NCBI GenBank assembly: GCA_003512955.1
Contig: DOTG01000038.1
Span: forward strand, 1 to 64,000
Length of the DNA: 64,000 nt
From: Marinilabiliales bacterium
GTDB lineage: Bacteria > Bacteroidota > Bacteroidia > Bacteroidales > SZUA-534
Reading direction: 5' to 3'
Made by a program: the position numbers and the translations under genes. Positions 10,101 to 18,262 of this stretch are shown here, piece by piece. The notes under the pieces were generated by a model, which worked only from the letters and a program-made list of their open reading frames with translations, was not told where the DNA came from and did not search any database. The stretch's first letter is position 1. Every line of letters starts with the position of its first letter.

Positions 10101-11799
10101 TTTGCAATACATAGAGGTTATCTATATTAAAATATCCCCCGTACATTCCGTCACCAGTGTAATTAACTCGGATTTCCAAACTGATGGTTGCAGGAGTAAT
10201 GTAAGAGTTCAAATCGAGCACTGCGGTAAACCATAAACCTGGATTATCCAGATAGTATTGGAAACCACTCCATGAATTGTGATAGCCATCTGATGTGGTA
10301 AGTGTGGTGGCATCGAGAACCGCTTGATCGTCTTCCTGCCAGATTTGGGTCCAAGTTCCGCCATTGGTGCGGATTTCCATTTTAATATCGGCAAAATCAT
10401 AATCAACACTTCCGCCCATCAATGGATCGGTATTGGTACCTGCATTCAAATTGGTTTCGGTACGCCAATCGAACGACAGAAGGTAACTTGCTCCAACTGA
10501 AGGATAACTTACGGTAATAGTTTCTGAGGTGAGCGTTTCGTTCATGGCAGCTTCATTGGCCCCTACTGTATCAATTTGAGCCGAATAGTCGTGATTGCTT
10601 ATCCAACCAGTCCGGTACCAATCAACACCGACATTGGTCCCTGATGTTGTCCAATTCTCTGGTTCAACCTGCCAAAATCCTTCTTTAAAATCACCATTGT
10701 ATTTTGCATTCGTTGGATAAAGTACCATATCGTAAGGTTGCAAGGTGATTTGGGCATCAGCATTCACACTTCCAGCAACAAAAATCTGATCTACAACAAA
10801 ACGGTTGATAAAAATATCAGCAGTTCCGTTACTGACGAAACGAATAGCAAACCGGACTGTTTCACCTTTAAAATTGTTTACATTGGTACTATAATTAACA
10901 ATTTGGTTCGTAGTTGTGCTATTTCCACTATTTGCACTAATATCATCCCAATAATAATAGTTTGCCCCGTTATCGGTTGAATAATATATGTATGCGCCAT
11001 TTCCGGCTGTATTGTTATATGCAAACCAATCAACAGCAACAGTTACATCAGTCAGTGCATTGTCATCAATAACAATATCGTTGGTAATTAACCATTCGTC
11101 CTGATTCAAAGCTGGGTCGTCTTCTACCTTAGCTAAATTGTAATCGTTAAAATGCTGAGTAGAGCTCACACCATTTGTTTTTGACCAGGCAGGAGAACCA
11201 GTTATGCCATTTTCAAAACGGTATATTGCCAATTGAGCATATCCGCCGCCATTGTCTTCTTCAACCAAAACATTGTCAATAGCAAAATAACCATCGGTAA
11301 CCGTACCGTCGGTTTGATATACAAACCCGATTTTGATGTCAACACTACCTCCGGCAGCATAAGAAGACAAATAGATATAACCGGAATTGAGCCAATACTC
11401 AGAAGGCCCTCCATAATATGAATTTTTATCCCAAATATTATCGGCAGGATAATCGGTTGACCATGTTGCACCGTTATCGGTGGAAACTATTAAGTATAGA
11501 TTTTCATTTGCATCATAGGCTGAAGCCATATAATTAAAACTTACTCTATACCCAAAGGTGGCCGTTAATGATATGGTTGGGGATTTTATCCATTCATCTT
11601 GTGCAACCACATCGCTATAAACAATGGGGTAAGCAGAATGCGACCAGTTGTTGGTTGTTGTTGAACCTCCCTGATCGTCCAGAACAGACCATCCTGTAGG
11701 TGGTACAGCGCTAAAATCCGCATTGATATAGACTTTGTCCTGAGCATTGCTTATCAGGATTTGTCCTACTATTAACATTAAAAATATTATCTTTTTCAT
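4186..11799 (-). CDS. Giant T9SS-exported multidomain adhesin-like protein (2537 aa)
   Basis: A Sec signal peptide (MKKIIFLMLIVGQILISNA) begins the protein. The first roughly 1900 residues hold repeated choice-of-anchor J / cleaved-adhesin type beta-sandwich modules, recognisable by the recurring QDEWI(I/L)SP, DYADVTL-like and DNGxTW motifs. Two Ig-like domains (around 855-950 and 1480-1570) are interspersed. Residues 1990-2455 are five tandem cadherin/He_PIG-type Ig domains of about 90 residues, each with a PxWL core and a SGTPT-like turn. Residues 2460-2537 form a T9SS type A sorting domain (IYPNPTSGKFTLTH ... GNYAVKVILNDKVVNKTISIIK). It is therefore secreted and probably surface-attached. 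It lies 34 nt downstream of the GxGY lipoprotein gene and is probably cotranscribed with it. No catalytic domain is evident; adhesion or matrix function is inference. Confidence 0.9.
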   Translation of the reverse strand: MKKIIFLMLIVGQILISNAQDKVYINADFSAVPPTGWSVLDDQGGSTTTNNWSHSAYPIVYSDVVAQDEWIKSPTISLTATFGYRVSFNYMASAYDANENLYLIVSTDNGATWSTDYPADNIWDKNSYYGGPSEYWLNSGYIYLSSYAAGGSVDIKIGFVYQTDGTVTDGYFAIDNVLVEEDNGGGYAQLAIYRFENGITGSPAWSKTNGVSSTQHFNDYNLAKVEDDPALNQDEWLITNDIVIDDNALTDVTVAVDWFAYNNTAGNGAYIYYSTDNGANYYYWDDISANSGNSTTTNQIVNYSTNVNNFKGETVRFAIRFVSNGTADIFINRFVVDQIFVAGSVNADAQITLQPYDMVLYPTNAKYNGDFKEGFWQVEPENWTTSGTNVGVDWYRTGWISNHDYSAQIDTVGANEAAMNETLTSETITVSYPSVGASYLLSFDWRTETNLNAGTNTDPLMGGSVDYDFADIKMEIRTNGGTWTQIWQEDDQAVLDATTLTTSDGYHNSWSGFQYYLDNPGLWFTAVLDLNSYITPATISLEIRVNYTGDGMYGGYFNIDNLYVLQTQNPEFDFEAAEPFSASSSFLTNYDRIPITQITNPYQLGAVITNNGITSFSNNNLFAYVNENYAGEETFGYRVLTSALLPANTTNYITVDNLSSTFTGGMNFTEGLHYGLRYAASDLNGNAFNESLSFDVTSTEFRKNTGGADGYDITTDYVTGGIGTLFEFKNDDVIDQISVLLGDVHNTSDFNLSVIKVASPSATTGTLIYNSPLVRMTSDYSTYYFSDDLNIAAGYYIFMFNQLDDYNLNIAYDDDTYTDGVVYRGNASNIYTNTSEIAELMVSVLVKQNELPEIATSLTNDEKVLFADEAVELIFAATDANGDSLTWTLDAATPAWLTDWIVFTDNGDGTVTLSGTPTTSHLGTSSILISVNDGRGGSDSYSFTLKVASQTAAFNPDYTELFDGSNSTVPVNWVTLNDQLETGSDYHWSLYSNRMNIFGDDNEDQDEWIISPPIYLANTAKSLDTSYRLEFDWEVYNFSYFCLGLPGVLGSAGNGGYNYADVTLMVSIDNGLTWSAPIWKEDDPELVAPVTEGIDGGEKWGYSNNTTYTSKIELSAYVGETVLFAFRYQGKSADYWQNSFAINNFKVLRNNQVDISVITFRDYQYLPERQVDQVNGVKFHAYIINQGITVPVGATYTLKLPEVGYEETFDLDASFFATGDTQMVEYTFYPQANVNQWYYFTTSVDADNNATSGMTSHQEDIYIHPYLMYLEYSANVEERSFGYYDGLGVGYELTNADHLYRIYGYFGSSTLYGTPLSISIIKVNDFGDTSGELIATIDDNGGSPLYVYGSGSYYFYPSNDQDYNENLYLEAGKYIVMFNQLDDDYPIYLYKTNTTYHFNKYFRGNFSEIYRDDYDQGHLYTNLYFDSNDAPRFVDENENTINTYTAEVLVGESETFAIYAADYDEFDVLGFDQVTDPSFLAPAWLSFTFDADTAFMTIAATAPAGQYPAQLKVGDGVDTTTLSITININGPQYMADEFYEPFNGWTENYPKITTADNTWTLKKGVNSDSSNDWYYYSSDTRISNDNSNYQNEWLISPYVYFNAPANDTTYWLNFYWYIEDVTKMLGGTKDVIGSGDEFNDFNYADLRVKISTDGGNTWTLLWQEDDEILVEAANPDIIYPYSSNYYYNKNFSKIDITSYAGQPLLLGFQYEGLGACSVGLDGIEVERVDPYVDLEITRYDVLPYYMPIKQVKDIDVKFTVTNWGTAPSDATTIAAQVTNSGGDLNPAYEETMQMDPLAGGASMEYTFPTAHATYGEYNWNYNFYFDIYAPYYVNNSYSSYVSNNFYGYDHGSVNGSIYSEPGQGLGQVFRIYEEDLMTQVYLYSYAYNYLVISVVKLTDADATSGDLIYTSSPMYAYYGWTYLDIEDVTLEPGYYAVFVTDSEENESFPIGYNSYTGVNAGTYIQGDATGFEVVEQARYLDFRLVFDNSAPYFANSEGNSISLSDETAMVGIEFNTLVRAIDEDEDDIPVVEGLTLPTWLTVKDTNGFYLLTGTPTIADLGENLVVLRATDGTTYDEDDFVITVEENPAPEFITAPVLNAFQGKSYSYQATAVDKFADVVTLTATLPSWLTVTGSGSSITISGTPTASNIGEFAVKIDATDDHGMTSEQLFTIVVVANSVPEFVSTPVTTGNIGAEYTYYIAANDANSSDVITITAPTRPTWLTLSATGNGRATLIGTPTAGGTFNVVLVATDAIGATATQSYSIVVESNAAPVFTSTAVTSATEDVLYTYVISTTDADGDYMYFDAKVIPNWLVLTVTGNGKATLQGIPAQQYVGNNSVSLAVGDGTNKTEQNFTIAVTEVNDAPMIVSPSIDAVAAGNTYQYLVEGFDEEGATLEFTAQLPAWLALTDYNTGKALISGIATTENIGDYEITVLVTDGNSESEQVFNLTVSGVTDIDGSENEAISIYPNPTSGKFTLTHSEGATIMVFNITGEMVYHAQNASLSEEIDLTGFNEGNYAVKVILNDKVVNKTISIIK

Positions 11800-11833
11800 G
11801 TTCCAAATATTTAATTACAATTCAAGGGTTAAA

Positions 11834-14800
11834 TTAATGTTCAATGGTCCGTTTGCCGGTTCCAAGGTGAATGTCTTTGATGTAGGATTTTCCTGCATAT
11901 ACAAAGAAAGTGCTCAGCGGGGCTCCGGAAGGTGTAAAGGTGACACCTTTTTTGGTTCCGGGGGTGTTTTTCCCAAGATAACCAGAGCCATTGCTGGTCA
12001 TAACCACATCAACCACCTGGCCATCTTCAATTATTGCGGTACCTGTGGCACCTGTACCCATTCCTGAAACGGAGGCAAAGAAAGATACCGCTGGGACTTC
12101 AGCGTACCCCATTCCACTGTTTGTTATGTTGACTCCGGTAATGTATCCATCATCGTTGATGTCAACAGTTCCTTTGGCAACTTCTAAATAATCGGGGACT
12201 ACAATTTCAACAATCGGTTCATAGTAATAACCTGTACCTGGATTGGTAATGTTGATGGCTGTCACACGTCCGTCCTGGACCACTGCCGTTGCCTCAGCAT
12301 CGGCAAATGTACCGCTCGGAACTGGGTATCCCCATTGGTTGATCCGTATAAATCGGATTTGGGGAACGACGGTATAACCGGCACCAGGGTCGGAAATGGT
12401 CACAAATGATATTTTACCCGATTGAGGATAGGCCTCGGAATTGAAAGAAGCTCCGGATGTATGTGTGGTAATGTCAATCCAGAAATTAGAAGGAGATGTA
12501 TATGGGTATCCTTCTCCGGGATTGGTAATTGTAAATCCGGTGATTTTCCCGTTTGAAACAATAGCTTCAATTTCAGCCTCTTGAGTTGGTGAACTTGTAC
12601 TGTAATCTAAGAAAACATGAGGTGGGGCTAGGTAGTTTTCACCTCCTTCATCGAGGATGATAGATGACAAAACACCATCTCCCTTAGTGGCAGTTGCTTT
12701 AGCTTGTGTGGTACAACCTTCGGGAGGAGTTACTACAGTTACAGTGATAGTAGCATCGTAAGTATAACCGGAGCCTTGCGTTACAACATCAATTTGTTTC
12801 ACTGTATAAAGGATCTCGGCAGTCGCGGCAGCACCTGAACCATAACCACATTTTGGCACAAAAGATACGCTTGGGGCTGCGGTGTATTCAGTACCTGTTG
12901 TATTAACAGTTACGCTTTCCACTTTCATGTTTGGTTTTACTGTAACATCAGCGTCGGTTCCAATATTATTACCGTCAATGTAAATATAAGGTTCATTGGT
13001 ATAATCGTCAATGTTACCATCGTTATAAATGATGTCATATCCTGAACCAACATTTGTAAGAACAAGGTTGTCTATTGGGAAAGCTCTTACAGGTGTACCT
13101 ATGGCTTGAGTTCCACCTGCGGGTGGTGCCGAAATCTGAACGGTTGGATCGGAGGTATAACCCTTACCGCCTTCAACAACAATAATATTGATGCTGCCAT
13201 CTCCATTGAGGGTAGCATAGGCTGTGGCCCCTGTACCACCACCGCCAACTACCAATACACTTGGTGCCTGGGTGTAGCCTAACCCGGCATCGGCAAGTTC
13301 AATCCTGTCGATAGTACCTGCGCTCGACAGTTGAGCAAATGCGGTGGCTCCACTACCGGTATTGTAAGTTTCGATTAATACTTCAGGGGTCGATTCATAA
13401 AAGTTGTTTTCTATAAAGTTGTCGGACAAAACAATGGAATGAATCGGGTTGTAATAAGTCATGTTGGCCGTGGCCGTGGCATTGGTTCCAATGCTTCCGG
13501 TTAATACTACTGTTGGTGGACAAACATAATTGTTACCAGCACTTGTAACAGTAATATCAGACACGTACCCCGACATGATGGCTAAGCCACTTGCTCCAGA
13601 ACCTTCGTTCGAGACGATGGAAATGTCTGGCCTCGATTGGTATCCACTACCATTATCGGACATGTTAATGGAGGTGATACCGTAAGTTATTACTGGTGTT
13701 GCATCGGCATCTAACCCGGTTTTATCGTCAGCCGATACATTGGCATAGGTATAACCTTTACCGGCTTCGGTAATTTGAACTGAGGTCACTTTTCCTTCGG
13801 TGATAAAGGCTACAGCTTCGGCACCTTCACCATCACCAGTTATGGTAATAATAGGCGGTTGGGTATAGCCACTACCTTGATCCGTAATAATAATTGATGC
13901 AATTCCTGATTCGCCAATTACAGCATAAGCATACGCATTTTCAATCGGCTGTTGGGTAATAGTACCTGTTGGTTCGCCAAACACCACATAGGCTGCAGGT
14001 ACATTATCGATGTCGCTTGCAGTGGAGTAGGTTAAATCTGATGAAAAGATGGTCCGTACCACTTGTACCCCATTTACAGGTTGATCGTTCAAGGTGTTCA
14101 TCAAGAGTTGCTGATCAACCGCTATATCTGATATTTCCAGTTTGAAAGGCAACCCATCGGCTGCTGAAGGAATTTCTATAGAATATGCTCCTGTGGCATC
14201 TGATACGGCAGATCCAGTGATGTCTGTGTAAGCAATTTGTACAATTTTGGCATGATATTTTCCAAAATCATCGTCCCACAGGTCGTTAAAATAATTTTCC
14301 TGAAATGTAGAATTGTCCACATCAATCATGGCAATTACTGTTACGTCGCTGGCAATCTCAGGAGCGGTGTTTGTCAGGTCTGTTTCATAGGATAACTTTC
14401 CTGAGATATTCGAGGTGCCCTCTGTCAAAGAAAAGACAGGCACCATTGTGGCAGCATGCCGTAACACCTCGTAATAGGTATTAACGTTTGGATCATCCTC
14501 AGGCGCTATCTCTGCTATAAAGTTTGCACCCGTGTAATCCGCAGCTATCACATTTACATTCACTGTTCCTACCCGCAAATCATTAAAAACGGCAATGCCG
14601 GTTTCATCGGTAGTGTCCTTCAGTAAAAGGCCATGTTGCGAAACTGAAACTACTGCACCGGAAAGGCTCTTGACGGAATTTCCTGATTTTAGACTTGAAC
14701 CACCAGAGAATCCGGTCCCGCCATTCACTGGAATCACGCTCACACTGTATTGGATAATACCTCCAATGTGGTTTAACGAGTCCCTAACATGATCGATGGA

Positions 14801-14923
14801 ATCCTGGTAACTGATGATTTCTTTTTGAGCATTCGTAGCATCTTCCTCTGTAAATTCATCCTTTGAACAAGAGGTGGCCAACAATAGGGCTAAAAAGACC
14901 CCAGGAAAGAGAATTTTCTTCAT
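11834..14923 (-). CDS. Lipoprotein with tandem GxGY repeats (1029 aa)
   Basis: The N-terminus is a lipoprotein signal (MKKILFPGVFLALLLATSC, Cys19) followed by an acidic, helical stretch. Around residues 85-160 lies a carboxypeptidase-regulatory-like fold (GAVVSVSQHGLLLKDTTDETG). From about residue 330 to 1000 the protein consists of some fourteen divergent repeats of 30-50 residues. Each has a G(S/A/K)GYT-x-x-P-x-(I/V)-x-(I/V) turn, a GxGAxAxA strand and a G-x-V-x-x-I-x-(I/V)-T strand, suggesting a beta-helix or blade-like solenoid. The function is unknown. It opens the operon with the giant adhesin, so it may anchor or cap that protein at the outer membrane (inference). A good promoter lies just upstream. 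Confidence 0.88.
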   Translation of the reverse strand: MKKILFPGVFLALLLATSCSKDEFTEEDATNAQKEIISYQDSIDHVRDSLNHIGGIIQYSVSVIPVNGGTGFSGGSSLKSGNSVKSLSGAVVSVSQHGLLLKDTTDETGIAVFNDLRVGTVNVNVIAADYTGANFIAEIAPEDDPNVNTYYEVLRHAATMVPVFSLTEGTSNISGKLSYETDLTNTAPEIASDVTVIAMIDVDNSTFQENYFNDLWDDDFGKYHAKIVQIAYTDITGSAVSDATGAYSIEIPSAADGLPFKLEISDIAVDQQLLMNTLNDQPVNGVQVVRTIFSSDLTYSTASDIDNVPAAYVVFGEPTGTITQQPIENAYAYAVIGESGIASIIITDQGSGYTQPPIITITGDGEGAEAVAFITEGKVTSVQITEAGKGYTYANVSADDKTGLDADATPVITYGITSINMSDNGSGYQSRPDISIVSNEGSGASGLAIMSGYVSDITVTSAGNNYVCPPTVVLTGSIGTNATATANMTYYNPIHSIVLSDNFIENNFYESTPEVLIETYNTGSGATAFAQLSSAGTIDRIELADAGLGYTQAPSVLVVGGGGTGATAYATLNGDGSINIIVVEGGKGYTSDPTVQISAPPAGGTQAIGTPVRAFPIDNLVLTNVGSGYDIIYNDGNIDDYTNEPYIYIDGNNIGTDADVTVKPNMKVESVTVNTTGTEYTAAPSVSFVPKCGYGSGAAATAEILYTVKQIDVVTQGSGYTYDATITVTVVTPPEGCTTQAKATATKGDGVLSSIILDEGGENYLAPPHVFLDYSTSSPTQEAEIEAIVSNGKITGFTITNPGEGYPYTSPSNFWIDITTHTSGASFNSEAYPQSGKISFVTISDPGAGYTVVPQIRFIRINQWGYPVPSGTFADAEATAVVQDGRVTAINITNPGTGYYYEPIVEIVVPDYLEVAKGTVDINDDGYITGVNITNSGMGYAEVPAVSFFASVSGMGTGATGTAIIEDGQVVDVVMTSNGSGYLGKNTPGTKKGVTFTPSGAPLSTFFVYAGKSYIKDIHLGTGKRTIEH

Positions 14924-14957
14924 AATTATTTGAATTTTGGGTTAACTAAAATAAAAG

Positions 14958-14989
14958 CAAAGTTATGCTAATTTGATTATTCAAGTCAA
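14958..14989 (-). promoter_or_regulatory. Promoter of the GxGY-lipoprotein/giant-adhesin operon
   Basis: The minus strand carries TAACTTTG (plus coordinates 14958-14965), an exact TAnnTTTG -7 box. A TTGAC at the -33 position (TTG at 14987-14989) lies 21 nt upstream. The start codon follows 34 nt downstream of the box. Confidence 0.55.
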
Positions 14990-15203
14990 TAGGTAACCCA
15001 AACAAAAAAGCATGAAAATGTCTTTTTTTTTCTATGTTCATTGACATAAATTTTATTAAACCGCTTAAAATTAATGACTAATGAGTTAAATCTGAACCCT
15101 TTCAAATCAAAATTTGTTATTGGGGAAAGAAAAAAATTGCTTTGTATTCAATTTTGCCGTTATTTTGTTTTTTGAATTTCGACTAATTTAATTATTACCC
15201 AAC

Positions 15204-15911
15204 ATGAAAAAATCGACTATCCTACTCGTAGTCTGTTTTGCATTTAATCAAATCAACTTAAATGCACAAGACATTAAATTTGGTTTAAAAGGTAGCTTTT
15301 TGGGGAGTTCTTTCTCAAGTTCCGATGATGGAATCTACAGTTACAGACCCGGTTACTCCATTGGGGGTTATTTTCAATATACTATTATTGAAATGTTAGG
15401 GGTTTCGGTGGAACCTGCGTTTGCTAAAAAAGGGGCCAATGAATTCGATGCCAACAATTTATACGATCCCTATTCGCCTATCTTTTACGATGGAACTACA
15501 GCCATTGAATACAAGAAGCACGATATCTCGGTATCAGTAGTTGAACTGCCAGTTTTATGCCATTTCAATCTAAATATTGGAGGCGATAATAGGATCCGGT
15601 TGTTCGCGGGACCGTCGATAGATTTCATAACCAAGGCCACCCATTATAAAACAAGGGCGAATCCTCTGGCCTCTGATTCAAGCGAGGAAATCAAGTCAAG
15701 TAGCGAAGTTACCGAGCGGTTCCCTTATGTAGATTATGGCATGCAGGCCGGGGTAGGTTTCGATATGGATTTGGAACCCGTTGGCATTTCCATTGAGCTT
15801 AAGTACCGCTATGGTTTTTCGGATGTAAACAATGTTAAAGGAAAACCATCAATGAACAGCCATAATTTTGGTATCACAGTGGGCGTGGGTCTTGAAAAAC
15901 TGTTTTTCTAA
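15204..15911 (+). CDS. Outer-membrane beta-barrel protein (PorT/OmpW-like)
   Basis: A signal peptide (MKKSTILLVVCFAFNQINLNA, cleavage before QD) precedes about 210 residues of alternating beta-strands typical of the small outer-membrane beta-barrel families of Bacteroidota. Examples are FGLKGSFLGSSFS, GYSIGGYFQYTI, VSVEPAFAKKGA, IRLFAGPSIDFI and ISIELKYRYGFSDV, ending in NFGITVGVGLEKLFF with a terminal aromatic residue. It begins a two-gene operon with a lipoprotein 12 nt downstream and diverges from the adhesin operon. No substrate can be assigned. PorT of the T9SS has the same fold, but nothing here marks this protein as PorT itself. Confidence 0.8.
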   Translation: MKKSTILLVVCFAFNQINLNAQDIKFGLKGSFLGSSFSSSDDGIYSYRPGYSIGGYFQYTIIEMLGVSVEPAFAKKGANEFDANNLYDPYSPIFYDGTTAIEYKKHDISVSVVELPVLCHFNLNIGGDNRIRLFAGPSIDFITKATHYKTRANPLASDSSEEIKSSSEVTERFPYVDYGMQAGVGFDMDLEPVGISIELKYRYGFSDVNNVKGKPSMNSHNFGITVGVGLEKLFF

Positions 15912-15923
15912 ACCTGAAAAATT

Positions 15924-16610
15924 ATGAAAAAGCTATTATTTATATTTTTTGCGGCTGTTTTATTGCTTAGTGCTTGCAAAAAAGACGAAGAAAAGACTGG
16001 TACCATCGTAGGTACCTTACAGTTTGAATCAGGTGAAGTAATTCCTTTTACTCTGGTGTTGTTAAAATCAGACAATATTACCATTCAACAAGCATTTACC
16101 GATGATAAAGGTTACTTTTCGTTCACCGATATTCCTTTTGGTGACTATGAGCTTTTAAGCAATCACGATGAATACAAAACTTCAAAGCCCGTAGCTATTT
16201 CCATTACCGATGAAAATGCGCTTTTGTTCGATTTTATTTTTACTCCCATTGTATCGTTGCAAGGAAAGGTTTTAATTGGCAATTATCCCTATCCGGCCAA
16301 TAAAATTGAGTTGTTCGATAATCACAAAGTTGATATAAAAGGAGAAACTTATCTTGATTTAGAGAGTAGTTTTGAATTTTACGATCTGGAACCCGGAGTA
16401 TATTACCTGAAACTTACCGTGACCCAAGACCATATTTATGAGGTTTATGGTTATTTGTGGAATGGTTCAACCTGGGTATGGGGGCCTTTTGATATTGAAT
16501 CGTTCAGTTTTCAGGATGTTTATTACCCCATTGAAATTGAGCAGGATTTGACACGTGAAGTGGTATTAAATATTACCTGGTCGGGAAGCGGATTTGTGGT
16601 GAATGAATAA
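15924..16610 (+). CDS. Lipoprotein with carboxypeptidase-regulatory-like domains
   Basis: MKKLLFIFFAAVLLLSAC is a lipoprotein signal with Cys18. Residues about 27-110 form a carboxypeptidase-regulatory/CNA-B-like beta-sandwich (GTIVGTLQFESGEVIPFTLV ... TDDKGYFSFTDIPFGDYEL). A second, more divergent copy follows (LQGKVLIGNYPYPANKIELF ... FEFYDLEPGVYYLKL). Such modules are usually structural. It lies 12 nt behind the beta-barrel gene, so an outer-membrane partnership is plausible but inferred. It ends at a perfect 13-bp hairpin. Confidence 0.8.
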   Translation: MKKLLFIFFAAVLLLSACKKDEEKTGTIVGTLQFESGEVIPFTLVLLKSDNITIQQAFTDDKGYFSFTDIPFGDYELLSNHDEYKTSKPVAISITDENALLFDFIFTPIVSLQGKVLIGNYPYPANKIELFDNHKVDIKGETYLDLESSFEFYDLEPGVYYLKLTVTQDHIYEVYGYLWNGSTWVWGPFDIESFSFQDVYYPIEIEQDLTREVVLNITWSGSGFVVNE

Positions 16611-16630
16611 TTTTATTGACAAAAATATTC

Positions 16631-16662
16631 TAATAAAGGGAGGCGCTGTCCTCCCTTTATTA
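16631..16662. terminator. Bidirectional terminator hairpin
   Basis: Perfect 13-bp arms TAATAAAGGGAGG and CCTCCCTTTATTA enclose the loop CGCTGT. It lies between the lipoprotein gene (plus) and the Nudix gene (minus), whose transcripts converge here. Confidence 0.75.
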
Positions 16663-16718
16663 TAAAGAAGATTTTCTTACTAAATGATTGGAAGGCTCTT
16701 TTAAGCTGCCCTGCTTCT

Positions 16719-17153
16719 TTACCCAAGTGCCTTTTTAATTGCCATTGACACAATAAGTTCATGATCGAAGGCCACCGGAGGAAGTTCATCGATGGGAAAC
16801 CATTGAGCCTCTTTGGCATCGTCGCCTGCAAATGCATCGGGATGATAGTTGGTAACCCAGCCCCAATAAACCACGGTAACACAATGTCCACGAGGGTCGC
16901 GGCCCGGATCTCCAAAAGTATATAATTGTTTTAATTCAATATTCTCCATATGGGTTTCCTCGCTTAATTCACGGGTAGCTGCATGTAACAGCGATTCATC
17001 TTTATCGACAAAACCCCCTGGTAAAGCCCAATGATCCTGATACGGAGGATTTAGTCTTTTGATGAGCAACACTTCCACCTTTTTATCGTTTTGACGAAAC
17101 AAAACAATGTCGGTAGTAACCATGGGGCGCGGATATTCGTAAGTATAGCTCAT
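16719..17153 (-). CDS. Nudix hydrolase
   Basis: Nudix enzymes cleave nucleoside diphosphates linked to another moiety, using divalent metal. The 144-residue protein carries the Nudix box from Gly47: G-x5-E (Glu53), then REL-S-EE at residues 61-66. The usual Gly after the second Glu pair is replaced by His68. The LPGGFVDKDE start and the TTDIVLFRQ strand resemble the ADP-ribose pyrophosphatase/NrtR-type branch, but there is no DNA-binding domain. Its ATG overlaps the stop of a 34-codon ORF in an ATGA arrangement, so translation is probably coupled. The exact substrate is unknown. Confidence 0.9.
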   Translation of the reverse strand: MSYTYEYPRPMVTTDIVLFRQNDKKVEVLLIKRLNPPYQDHWALPGGFVDKDESLLHAATRELSEETHMENIELKQLYTFGDPGRDPRGHCVTVVYWGWVTNYHPDAFAGDDAKEAQWFPIDELPPVAFDHELIVSMAIKKALG

Positions 17154-17254
17154 GATTCTGAATCGTCCTTTTCTTTTTTTTGGTTAACAATAAACAATAC
17201 AATAACTACAAGAACAGCTAAAAAAACAAGTTTTACGATGAGTGAGGGTGTCAT
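17150..17254 (-). CDS. 34-residue single-pass membrane peptide
   Basis: This short ORF reads MTPSLIVKLVFLAVLVVI, then VLFIVNQKKEKDDSES and stop. It has an N-terminal hydrophobic helix of about 18 residues (roughly 5-23) and a charged cytoplasmic-type tail. Its ATG lies 13 nt after the stop of the NlpC/P60 gene, and its TGA overlaps the ATG of the Nudix gene. This packing, and the clear membrane-helix composition, argue that it is translated. No family is recognised. It could be a membrane-anchored regulator or simply a coupling leader peptide for the Nudix gene. Confidence 0.6.
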   Translation of the reverse strand: MTPSLIVKLVFLAVLVVIVLFIVNQKKEKDDSES

Positions 17255-17267
17255 ATCTGTTTTACAT

Positions 17268-18050
17268 TTAATCTATAATCCGTTTTATAATGCGCAATTT
17301 ATGTGAGTACCGGTTAGTTTCCTGATTAAATATCCCTTGATGGTCGATGGAATCAATCCTGACTGAACCCGACGCGTGGATGATATGCTGTGCACCCATG
17401 ATAACACCCACATGCACGATGTCACCATTTTCGTTATCGAAAAAAGCCAAATCACCGGGTTTCGATTCGCCTACAAAGTTTACAGGTTTACCCGTGGCAA
17501 TTTGTTTGGATGCGTCACGGGGCAATTGAACATCCGTGATTCCATAAACTAACTGAGTAAGACCGGAGCAGTCCATTCCCAAAATACTTTTTCCTCCCCA
17601 CAGATAAGGGGCATTTATAAACTGTTGCGCCAGTTTTATGATATTTTCGCCAGATGGAGCAATTCGTTCAGGTATCTGGGTTATTGAAAATGTTTTTTCT
17701 GATAAAGTAAACTTATACCCGTTTCCCGAAATAGGCAGAATGCTTCCGGCTACCAAAGGCTGGTGGAACGGTTGATGATTTAAAGTAACAACACTCAAGG
17801 GAAGGGAGCTCTTTATAGGGGTTTTAACGCTCAACAGGTTCAGCTCCTCCTCGTTCAGATAGGCCACCAGCTTCCGATCTATCCACCCTTCGTAATGATC
17901 AGTTAGGGAAATGATGCGTGCCCAGTTGCCAAATTCCTCTTCAATTATAAAAGTTTCGCCAAAAAGTAATTGAGTAACCATTTCGGCCCGTTCCGATGGA
18001 TTAGAGCGCACAGCAATTAACGTATAGATGGAAATTCCTGTTTTCTTCAT
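17268..18050 (-). CDS. NlpC/P60 (C40) peptidase with SH3-like domains
   Basis: This family cleaves the gamma-D-Glu-diamino acid bond of murein peptides. The 260-residue protein has two bacterial SH3-like segments (residues about 1-65 and 75-125) and a C-terminal NlpC/P60 domain. The catalytic residues are Cys161 (MDCSGLTQLVYG), His213 (DIVHVGVIMG) and His225 (HIIHASGSVRID). No signal peptide is visible, which suggests a cytoplasmic YkfC-like enzyme that recycles murein peptides rather than a wall hydrolase (inference). It leads an operon with the 34-residue membrane peptide and the Nudix gene. Confidence 0.9.
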   Translation of the reverse strand: MKKTGISIYTLIAVRSNPSERAEMVTQLLFGETFIIEEEFGNWARIISLTDHYEGWIDRKLVAYLNEEELNLLSVKTPIKSSLPLSVVTLNHQPFHQPLVAGSILPISGNGYKFTLSEKTFSITQIPERIAPSGENIIKLAQQFINAPYLWGGKSILGMDCSGLTQLVYGITDVQLPRDASKQIATGKPVNFVGESKPGDLAFFDNENGDIVHVGVIMGAQHIIHASGSVRIDSIDHQGIFNQETNRYSHKLRIIKRIID

Positions 18051-18262
18051 ATCTGGATTAAAATTTAAACTGCATTCTTAGTAATTCACAGATTTTCAGA
18101 TGGGTTTTGCAAAGCCATGCGTATTTCATTCGCGACTCCTTACCCTAAACCATTGAACCTGAATCCAAAGGTATAAAAGCTTCTTTAATTAACATGCCAA
18201 TCTTATGGATTTTCAGATTAATCCGTTTAATTTAGTGCTTTCGTAATTTGGATGGAATCTTT

